The notes under the pieces are model-generated. The model was not told the origin of the DNA. It searched no databases and saw only the letters and a program-made list of their open reading frames with translations. 64,000 nt of DNA, from assembly GCA_035573675.1 (NCBI GenBank), contig DATMAB010000025.1:17812-81811 (forward strand). The letters run 5' to 3'. Position 1 is the stretch's first letter. Each line of letters begins with the position of its first letter. The translations under genes and the position numbers were made by a program. The DNA is from Terriglobales bacterium. Its GTDB lineage: Bacteria > Acidobacteriota > Terriglobia > Terriglobales > Acidobacteriaceae. Positions 56,225 through 62,653 of this stretch are shown in pieces.

Positions 56225-57793
56225 GTGAATAATGAGGACTTATTGAAACCACCTATGCCGGAAGGAACTGAACTAACCTCTGTCGAACCCGCCGCCCTGC
56301 CCAGCCCCCCGGGCCTGTTCCGCAACCTGGTGAGTTGGATCGGCGCGGGCCTGGCTCTCATCGCCGTCATCAATATTCTCTTCGTCCTGCTGCTCGAACT
56401 GTTTGGCGTGAAGACCAATCCGTACATAGGCATCCTCGCCTACATGGTGCTTCCCGCCTTCCTCGCCCTGGGCCTGTTGCTGATTCCTTTCGGCATGCTG
56501 CTGGAGCGCCGGCGCCGTCGCCGCCACGCCCTTGAGGCCATCCCGCCCTATCCGCGCATCGATCTCAACCTCACCCATCATCGCAACGCCTTCGCGTTCT
56601 TTTTGATCTCGATGCTGGTGTTCCTGTCGTTGAGCGCGGTGGGCAGCTACCGGGCCTACGAATACACCGAGACCACCGAGTTCTGCGGCCAGCTCTGCCA
56701 TTCCGTGATGCACCCCGAGTTCATCGCCTACCAGGCCTCGCCGCACGCCCGCGTCCGCTGCGTGGACTGCCACGTCGGTCCCGGCGCCACCTTCTACGTC
56801 AAATCCAAGCTGTCCGGCGCCTACCAGATCTATGCCGTCGCCTTCCACAAGTACCCCAAGCCCATCCCCACGCCGGTCGCCAATCTGCGTCCCGCGCAGG
56901 AAACGTGCGAGCAGTGCCACTGGCCGGAGCGTTTCTACGGCGCCCAGCTCAAGGTCATCACCCACTACGGCTCGGACGAGAACAACACCCCGCGCCAGAT
57001 CCGCATGCTCATCAAGACCGGCGGCGGCAGCCCGACTACCGGCCTCACCACCGGCATCCACTGGCACATGAACATCGCCAACGAGGTCACCTACGTTGCC
57101 ACCGACCCGCAGCGTCAGCAGATCCCCTGGGTGCGCATCAAGGACCGGCAGGGACGCGTCACCGAGTACCTGCTCGAAGGCTCCGACCTCAAGCCCGAGC
57201 AGATTCAGAACATGCCCAAGCGCCGTATGGACTGCATGGACTGCCACAACCGGCCGTCGCACATCTACTACCCGCCGGAGCGCTCCGTCGACGACTACCT
57301 GTTCGCCGGCAAGATTGACCGCACCCTGCCCTTCATCCGCCAGCAGGCCGTCGAAGTGCTCAGCCAGAAGTACGACACCAACGAAGGCGCGCGCGAAGCT
57401 ATTGCCACTACTCTCGACCGCTTCTATCTCACCAGGTACCCGGACCTCTACAAGACGCGCCGCCCCGCCGTGCAGCAGGCCATCGCCGGCGTGCAGCAGA
57501 TCTACGCCTCCACCATTTTCCCGGAGATGAAGGTGGACTGGCGCGTCCACCCCGATAACATCGGCCACTTCTACTATCCCGGTTGCTTCCGCTGCCACGA
57601 CGGACAGCACAAGAGCGTCGAAGGCAAGGTCATCCGCAAGGACTGCGACATCTGCCACGTCATCCTGGGACAGGAGGAAGGCGGCGCTCCGCTCACGACC
57701 GTCGCCGGCACCGAGTTCCAGCACCCCGTGGACCTGGGCGACATCTCCGCCGTCAACTGCACGGACTGCCACACCGGCGGCGCCGGCCCCTAA
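56225..57793 (+). CDS. Seven-haem NapC/NirT-like inner-membrane cytochrome (ImcH-like)
   Basis: A 522-residue protein with three N-terminal spans (about 37-59, 68-92, 121-140) and seven haem sites: CGQLCH (one residue longer than usual, at 154-159), then CVDCH, CEQCH, CMDCH, CFRCH, CDICH, CTDCH. The NapC/NrfH-type quinol-oxidising core fits residues 110-300. Size, span count and haem number match Geobacter ImcH, the quinol dehydrogenase for high-potential acceptors. GTG 56225 is used; ATG 56255 is an alternative. A 76-bp gap separates it from the CbcL-like gene, so it may end the same operon. Confidence 0.87.
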   Translation: MNNEDLLKPPMPEGTELTSVEPAALPSPPGLFRNLVSWIGAGLALIAVINILFVLLLELFGVKTNPYIGILAYMVLPAFLALGLLLIPFGMLLERRRRRRHALEAIPPYPRIDLNLTHHRNAFAFFLISMLVFLSLSAVGSYRAYEYTETTEFCGQLCHSVMHPEFIAYQASPHARVRCVDCHVGPGATFYVKSKLSGAYQIYAVAFHKYPKPIPTPVANLRPAQETCEQCHWPERFYGAQLKVITHYGSDENNTPRQIRMLIKTGGGSPTTGLTTGIHWHMNIANEVTYVATDPQRQQIPWVRIKDRQGRVTEYLLEGSDLKPEQIQNMPKRRMDCMDCHNRPSHIYYPPERSVDDYLFAGKIDRTLPFIRQQAVEVLSQKYDTNEGAREAIATTLDRFYLTRYPDLYKTRRPAVQQAIAGVQQIYASTIFPEMKVDWRVHPDNIGHFYYPGCFRCHDGQHKSVEGKVIRKDCDICHVILGQEEGGAPLTTVAGTEFQHPVDLGDISAVNCTDCHTGGAGP

Positions 57794-57853
57794 TGGTTTC
57801 AATCTGCAATCATCGATGGAACGCTCAGGTTGCGCCCGCCTTGGCGTGCATGT

Positions 57854-57865
57854 CCCCGGCCGGGG
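57854..57865. terminator. GC palindrome after the cytochrome operon
   Basis: CCCCGGCCGGGG is a perfect 12-bp palindrome flanked by TGCA on both sides, 60 bp after the ImcH-like gene and before a convergent gene. It may act in termination, but there is no U-tract. Confidence 0.35.
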
Positions 57866-57872
57866 TGCAGTT

Positions 57873-57910
57873 CCAATGATTCAATGACCAACTGATTCAA
57901 TGATTTAATT
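57873..57910. repeat. TGATTCAA-rich tract, left copy
   Basis: CCAATGATTCA followed by CTGATTCAATG and TTTAATT. A related tract occurs at 58989-59018 on the other side of the DUF1223 gene, in the same orientation. Confidence 0.6.
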
Positions 57911-58709
57911 AATCCCAAAGCTTCACTCGACCCACTCCCAAAACCCGTCCGCTCCCGCTCTCCTGAACGATAGCGACCGCGCGCAGGTCCTTCGCCTTCC
58001 AGTCGCTGGCCGTCGACACTTCAATCTCCGTCTGAAAGTCTTTTCCTCCGTCCAGCTCCGCCACGCGCTTGAGCCAGCGAACTACGGAGGTGTGTGACAG
58101 GCGCCGCCCGGAGTTCTCTCCCCGCGACACCGCCACGCTGAGATGGTCCTCGGTGATGGCCAGCAGCAGTATTGCCCTCGCGCCCGCTCTGAGGGTGGGA
58201 AGTTCCGTCACGCGCAGCGCCACCCGGGTCTTGCCGTTCGCGCCGGCGGACGTCTCGATCCCGACTTGCGCTTTGCGCTCGCGGCTCGCCCGCACGATGG
58301 CCGCCCGGGCCTGCCGCTCGTCGCTGCCCACGAAGTCTTCGCGCCCGTCCACCACCATCTGCGGCGTGTACACCTGGCTCCCGAGCGCCTCCGCATAGCG
58401 GCTCTGGCGCTCGCTGTATTGCGCCGAAGAGAACGGGTCCGTCCACCCGATGTAGTTCCAGTAATCCACGTGCTCGGAGAGCACGATCACTTCCGCGCCC
58501 GCGACTCTCCCTTCTTCGTTCAGGCGCATCAGCAACGCATCCGCCGGCGGACAGCTCGCGCACCCTTCGGAGGTGAACAGCTCCACCAGCACCGGGCTGC
58601 GCGCCTCTCCCGCTGCGGGCTCCGGCTCGGCTATCTCGCTGCTTCTCCCGCTCAACACCGCTACTCCAAGCAAACTTCCCGTGATCAGTAATCCCGCAAG
58701 AAATCGCAT
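57909..58709 (-). CDS. DUF1223-family secreted thioredoxin-like protein
   Basis: A 266-residue exported protein. A signal peptide (MRFLAGLLITGSLLGVAVLS) precedes VELFTSEGCASCPPADALL, the DUF1223 hallmark with a CxxC-type motif in a thioredoxin-like fold. LSEHVDYWNYIGWTDPFSSAQYSERQ and YTPQMVVDGREDFVGSD follow. The C-terminal half is an all-beta region with a modest score to the family. Function is unknown; a periplasmic redox role is often supposed. ATG 58709 is chosen over GTG 58721 because AGGTGGAG lies before it. TGATTCAA-rich tracts flank the gene. Confidence 0.86.
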   Translation of the reverse strand: MRFLAGLLITGSLLGVAVLSGRSSEIAEPEPAAGEARSPVLVELFTSEGCASCPPADALLMRLNEEGRVAGAEVIVLSEHVDYWNYIGWTDPFSSAQYSERQSRYAEALGSQVYTPQMVVDGREDFVGSDERQARAAIVRASRERKAQVGIETSAGANGKTRVALRVTELPTLRAGARAILLLAITEDHLSVAVSRGENSGRRLSHTSVVRWLKRVAELDGGKDFQTEIEVSTASDWKAKDLRAVAIVQESGSGRVLGVGRVKLWD

Positions 58710-58808
58710 GATTGACTCCACCTGATTACGATGCCCCAGCCCGCTCCACGATACACCCTTGACTGTACCCGTCTGCGCCCCGCCAATGATTCAACTTTCC
58801 CGAAGGTG

Positions 58809-58847
58809 CCCCATGTCTGCGCCGTGCTTTTCGGCGCAGACGTGGGG
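58809..58847. repeat. Long hairpin, second copy of the GGTGCCCCA palindrome
   Basis: CCCCATGTCTGCGCC (58809-58823) and GGCGCAGACGTGGGG (58833-58847) form a 15-bp stem with one G-T type mismatch and a 9-nt loop (GTGCTTTTC). It matches the hairpin at 23308-23345 in stem, loop length and lead-in. The surrounding 329-bp gap also holds the right TGATTCAA tract; I see no gene in it. Confidence 0.8.
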
Positions 58848-58988
58848 ATGCTTGGCCGCGAAGCGGCGCTAGACTTGTCGCCCGTCAGCCGTGGGTCAGG
58901 TGGGAACCAACCCGGGCCCCGAGGGGCGATAGAGGCTTATACTCGTCTCACCCTCGCCACGCCACGTTCCCGGGGTGCTTTGAATGAT

Positions 58989-59018
58989 CCAATGATTCAC
59001 TGATTCAATGGTTCAATT
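58989..59018. repeat. TGATTCAA-rich tract, right copy
   Basis: CCAATGATTCA, CTGATTCAATG and GTTCAATT, a shortened version of the tract at 57873-57910. It ends 20 bp before the thioesterase start codon. Confidence 0.6.
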
Positions 59019-59038
59019 CTGCCATTTACAATCCCTCC

Positions 59039-59506
59039 ATGGAGAAGAGCCTTCAGGAAACCTACTCCCCGCGCGGCATCTGTTTCGGCTGCGGTCCGGC
59101 CAACGAAAAGGGACTACGCATCCGCAGCTTCGTGGGGGAAAACGCCGGCGAAGTCGTCGCCGAATGGACGCCCGAGCCGCATCACCAGGCCTTCCCGGGG
59201 ATGCTCAACGGCGGCATCATCGGCGCGCTGCTCGACTGCCACTCCAACTGGACCGCCGCCTGGCACCTCATGCAACGCTCCGGCGCCGCCAGCCCGCCCT
59301 GCACCGTCACCGCCGACTACGCCGTCCGCCTGCTGCGCCCCACCCCCGTCGACGGCCCCGTGCGCCTGGTCGCCCGCGTCGTCTCCTCCACCGACGACCG
59401 CGCCACCATCGAGGCCGAACTCAGCGCCCAGGGCAAGCCCTGCGCCACCTGCCGCGGCACCTTCGTCGCCGTCAAGCCCGGCCACCCGGCCTACCATCAG
59501 TGGTAA
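59039..59506 (+). CDS. PaaI-type hotdog thioesterase
   Basis: A 155-residue hotdog-fold protein. CFGCGPANEKGLRI at the N-terminus and HHQAFPGMLNGGIIGALLDCHSNW, the substrate-tunnel helix with catalytic Asp region, are typical of the PaaI/YbgC-like acyl-CoA thioesterase branch. The second half (VRLLRPTPVDGPVRLVARVVSS) forms the sheet. The substrate is unknown. It stands alone before a dispersed repeat and the transposase unit. Confidence 0.85.
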   Translation: MEKSLQETYSPRGICFGCGPANEKGLRIRSFVGENAGEVVAEWTPEPHHQAFPGMLNGGIIGALLDCHSNWTAAWHLMQRSGAASPPCTVTADYAVRLLRPTPVDGPVRLVARVVSSTDDRATIEAELSAQGKPCATCRGTFVAVKPGHPAYHQW

Positions 59507-59539
59507 GCCGCCCCGTGTTCCAGCATATCGGGAGTGATT

Positions 59540-59616
59540 GCCGTCATCCTGAGTGAGGGAGGGCTCCCGCACGATTCCTCCAGGGCGGGAAACCCGAGCG
59601 AAGGATCTTGGTTTGG
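59540..59616. repeat. Dispersed palindromic element next to the REP transposase unit
   Basis: GCCGTCATCCTGAGTGAGGG to GAAGGATCTTGGTTTGG, matching the copies at 30.0, 31.5 and 36.7 kb. It lies 113 bp before the left REP pair of the transposase unit. Confidence 0.85.
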
Positions 59617-59728
59617 AAGGAAACTGCAAAGAGACGCACGACCAATAGTCTGCCTTGGTCAAAGGGATACGTCTTTGACTCTGTCTTCCAACCCGATTAA
59701 CTGGGCGCCTCGACGCACACGATCCACC

Positions 59729-60520
59729 GGGCGGGTGGCCCATCCTTCCCGGACGGGTACCGAACCCGAGGGTGCCCCATCCTTTGCGCAGCAAAGGGTG
59801 GGCGAGCTAACGTCCGGCCACACCCGCTGGGCGTGCCACCGGCCATGGCTCCACCTGCACGACTCCGCTTTCGCCGTAAGCGTAGCAACGGAAGCTGCTC
59901 CAGGGCCACAGGTCGGGCGAGGCCACCAACCCGCGCTTCACTGGATTGCGGTGCATGGAGCGCAGCTTCTCGATGCGCTTTCGCTTGCTCCAGACGTTGA
60001 AGTCGTAGAAGCGGCGCTGCCAGAAGTGCTCGCCTTCCGGCCCGCCCTCGTCCCACAACCCTAACTGAGCCTGCGACCTCGCGCGCTCTCGGCCCGCCAG
60101 CAGCCGCCGGGCCACGCGCTGCTTCAGCACCTGCATCACCAGCGACAGATCGCCTTGTTCCGGTTCGCTCATCAGCAGGTGAAAGTGTTCGGGCATGACC
60201 ACGTAGCCCACCACCTGGAAGCGATAGCGTCGCCGGACCTGCTCCAGGATGCGCAGGAACAGGTCGCGTCGTGCAGGTGTGCTCAGCAAGGGACGCCGCC
60301 GGTCACAACTGCAGGTGATGAAGTGCAGATGTCCTTCGCCGTAATAGCGCTTCAGCCCCTTGGACACAAGGGAGGAGTACCACGATACGGCGCCCCAGCT
60401 GCGACTCGAACGGAATCCGTTCCGCAGGCGGAACAAGGCTTGACCTCATCCCACCCTTTGCTGCGCAAAGGAATGGGGCAGGGGTCGTTCCGGTCCGAGG
60501 AGGGTGGGCCACCCGCCCGC
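59729..60520. mobile_element. REP-associated transposase unit with inverted terminal REP pairs
   Basis: A transposase gene (59807-60436, minus) is enclosed by inverted copies of a ~74-bp double palindrome. Left (59729-59802): GGGCGGGTGGCCCATCC, then TGCCCCATCCTTTGCGCAGC and AAAGGGTGGG. Right (60450-60520), read on the minus strand: GCGGGTGGCCCACCC, then TGCCCCATTCCTTTGCGCAG and AAAGGGTGG. Each REP pair holds a CTTTGCGCAGCAAAG-type hairpin. This is the layout of RAYT/REP units, which mobilise REP sequences without target-site duplications. Confidence 0.85.
59807..60436 (-). CDS. REP-associated tyrosine transposase (RAYT, IS200-like)
   Basis: A 209-residue Y1/HUH transposase. The core is LKRYYGEGHLHFITCSCDRRRPLL, then VVGYVVMPEHFHLLMSEP with the HFH metal-binding pair, and FWQRRFYDFNVWSKRKRIEKLRSMHRNPVKRGL near the C-terminus, where the catalytic Tyr is expected (FYDFNV). 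The length is normal and no frameshift is visible, so it may be active. TTG 60436 opens the frame; the true start could be further in, near the GLKRYYG segment. It lies between inverted REP pairs. Confidence 0.88.
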   Translation of the reverse strand: MFRLRNGFRSSRSWGAVSWYSSLVSKGLKRYYGEGHLHFITCSCDRRRPLLSTPARRDLFLRILEQVRRRYRFQVVGYVVMPEHFHLLMSEPEQGDLSLVMQVLKQRVARRLLAGRERARSQAQLGLWDEGGPEGEHFWQRRFYDFNVWSKRKRIEKLRSMHRNPVKRGLVASPDLWPWSSFRCYAYGESGVVQVEPWPVARPAGVAGR

Positions 60521-60527
60521 TGCCCGC

Positions 60528-61145
60528 TTAAGGGGCCCTACGTTGTCGGCTGTCAGCCGTCGCCCCGCGAATGTATTCCGGTAGGTCCAATATCGGATAT
60601 GACTTTCCTTTTCCACCGGATTTCGCAACCGTGATCAAGCCAATGCAAGTTTCTACAGTTTGCTCCCCGAGGAACTGATCCAGAAGGATTGAGACAGCTT
60701 TGAGGGCGGCGTCTCGATCTGCTGAAGCCAAGCGGTTGTCAATAATCGTGAGGTGGATTCTATTACTCACCCGATCCTCGTCGGGAATGAACCGCCACTT
60801 GTCCGTGGGGAAACTAAGTCTTCGCTCGGGAAGTCGGATCGCCCCAGGTAGTTGTCGCGGTTGTCTAGAGGAATACAGCTCCCAATCAGGAACTTCGGGG
60901 GCTCGCAGCAACGCCTGCCGTATCAGCCTTGAGAGCTTGGGGTTTCCCTCTGGACTCAATGTGAGTGAGTACCGCTTCACTTTGCCCGGGCCCATCTCCC
61001 ACGGCAACTCCGTACTTATTGCATCCAACCGTCGACTAAATTCGTCACTGAGCTCATGGAACCGCTTGGCTTCGTACAACTGAGCCAGCCGCGGAGCGTT
61101 TTCTTGAAACCAAGTCCAAAACTCTTGGATTGTCCTGCGTGTCAT
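60528..61145 (-). CDS. Candidate immunity protein for the displaced GIY-YIG-like toxin tip
   Basis: A 205-residue cytoplasmic-looking protein that I do not recognise (TIQEFWTWFQENAPRLAQL at the start; DNRLASADRDAALKAVSILL and GLITVAKSGGKGKSYPI later). Its ATG overlaps the stop codon of the Rhs toxin tip (ATGA, 61142-61145), the standard arrangement of toxin and immunity genes in polymorphic toxin systems. There is no signal peptide or membrane segment, consistent with binding a nuclease toxin in the cytoplasm. The role is inferred from position. It ends 8 bp from the right REP pair. The frame is intact although the upstream toxin gene is broken. Confidence 0.6.
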   Translation of the reverse strand: MTRRTIQEFWTWFQENAPRLAQLYEAKRFHELSDEFSRRLDAISTELPWEMGPGKVKRYSLTLSPEGNPKLSRLIRQALLRAPEVPDWELYSSRQPRQLPGAIRLPERRLSFPTDKWRFIPDEDRVSNRIHLTIIDNRLASADRDAALKAVSILLDQFLGEQTVETCIGLITVAKSGGKGKSYPILDLPEYIRGATADSRQRRAP

Positions 61146-62336
61146 TTCCCCTCGACTCTCTTCTTGAGCTCCGGCATTTTCTTGGGAGCTACCTCGTTCC
61201 GCTTGTTATCTAGATTCTTGACGCCGCCCCGGCGATCGATTTGCTTCTGTTCCTTGTACCGGCCTTCCGCACGCGTCTTATACGTGTCTATAACTCTAGC
61301 TTTTCCAGTCCTACCATCATTTCGTGTTGCCATTCTCTGGTCAGTTCCCTGAGTGGTTCTGCCCACATACTCCTGTCTGCTACCTCGCTGAGGTTCAGTC
61401 ACGTATACCTCGCCCGGCTTGTCTGCGGTGCCTTTGGAAAGATGGTATGTCCCACTTCCTACCGCTGTTAAGCCCTGTGTAATCGCTACGGCACCTACAA
61501 CATTTGCGCGTACACCCACAACAGCGCCAACTCCGGTGGCATCCAGAGCAAGCCCGCCACCTCTGCTCCCGCACCCAGTCCCACCTCGACTGCGCCTACA
61601 ACGACTGATGCCGCATCACCCAACGCCTGACCCTTTTGCAAATCACTGTTGCCTCCTCCGATTCGCCCCACACCTCCGAAGAAGTTGCTTCCAAACGCAT
61701 TTGTGGCACCTAGGAGGAAGTCCCACGCATCGTGGCCATTCGGATCGGTGTAACGCAGCGGGTTGTTGTAGGTGTAGGTGTACTTGTTCAGCGACCGTGG
61801 ATTGCTGATGTCGGCGTAGGGCAGGGGCGAGTCGGGCAGGGGGTCGTTGGAGCTGAAGGCGTCCACCGGGCCGCCCGTGAACTCATCCGGCGACTGAACC
61901 AGCCGTTCTCGTGGTAGTACCGCGCCCCGAAGTTGTAGAGGCCGGTCTCCACGTCCCGCTCCTTGCCGGTGAACTTGTACAGGTTGGGATCGCTGTTGAC
62001 GATGATGCGCTCGCGCCCGAAGGGATAATAGTCGCTCTCGTCCTTGATGGTCCCGGCCGCGTTGGTGATCACGCTGGCCGAGCCCAGGTGGTCGGAAAAG
62101 TAGTAGACCACCGCCCCCGTAGCTGCCGTCCGCCGCGCTACCCGCCGGCCGTTGAAGAACACGTACTCCTCGCGGATGTTGGAGCTCAGGTCGCTCTCCG
62201 CCAGCAGCTCCCCGTTCGGCCCGTACCAGTAGGCCGTGTCCACCACCCCGCTGCCCGCCTTGCGCACCCGGTTGCCGTCCGCCAAGTAGGCATAAGTCAC
62301 GCCCCCGGCCGCCACCAGCCGGTTCTCCGCGTCGTA
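61142..62336 (-). pseudogene. Displaced Rhs C-terminal tip with GIY-YIG-like toxin domain, frameshifted
   Basis: Reading leftwards, 62336-61900 encodes Rhs core nearly identical to the intact gene (YDAENRLVAAGGVTYAYLAD... to FTGKERDVETGLYNFGARYY). The frame then shifts near 61905, after ENGWF, continuing as QSPDEFTGGPVDAFSSND and NPRSLNKYTYTYNNPLRY. A glycine-rich pretoxin part follows (GATNAFGSNFFGGVGRIGGG). A second shift near 61545 leads to ALDATGVGAVVGVRANVVGA and the toxin tip: EYVGRTTQGTDQRMATRNDG and EQKQIDRRGGVKNLDNKRNE, resembling GIY-YIG/URI nuclease toxins. The homology with the intact gene ends abruptly at 62336 and no start exists, so it is an orphan tip. It could be reactivated by recombination with the upstream core. 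Confidence 0.8.
61726..62336. repeat. Rhs-core direct repeat, displaced copy (partner 63112-63726)
   Basis: About 610 bp match the intact Rhs gene at an offset of 1390 bp, with long identical runs (for example around the VVYYFSDHLGSA codons) and a sharp end at GTCGTA. The repeat pair brackets the HEKQH tip and its candidate immunity gene. Confidence 0.85.
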
Positions 62337-62359
62337 ACGTCCCATTACCTAACCCGTCC

Positions 62360-62653
62360 CTACTTGTACTCTAGCGGCAGTTTTCTATGCCCCTTCGCTC
62401 TCGCTAGGCGGATCAAGACGATCCCGTTGATCAAGAAACCGAAGACGGAGCCTGTTCTAAGAACTTCCTGTTGGCGTTTCAGCCGCGCGCGTTCCTTCTC
62501 CATCTCTCTGGCCTGTGCTTCCGACGGGCTTTGGGATTGCTTCATTGATAAGGAACCTAGCTTTGGACTCTCTGGTAGGGGCGGCCGAACCGAACCAATC
62601 AAGAAAACCAACTCGAGGGCGAGGCACATGGCGAGAAGCAGCTTCCTCATCAT
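62360..62653 (-). CDS. Small membrane protein, candidate immunity for the HEKQH toxin
   Basis: A 97-residue protein with an N-terminal span (LLLAMCLALELVFLIGS) and a C-terminal span (TGSVFGFLINGIVLIRLA) around a charged helical loop (EAQAREMEKERARLKRQQEV). Its ATG overlaps the stop codon of the Rhs gene (ATGA, 62650-62653). An immunity protein in the membrane would fit a toxin that acts at or outside the inner membrane, such as a protease. I do not recognise the family; the role comes from position and topology. It lies between the intact Rhs gene and the displaced Rhs tip. Confidence 0.6.
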   Translation of the reverse strand: MMRKLLLAMCLALELVFLIGSVRPPLPESPKLGSLSMKQSQSPSEAQAREMEKERARLKRQQEVLRTGSVFGFLINGIVLIRLARAKGHRKLPLEYK

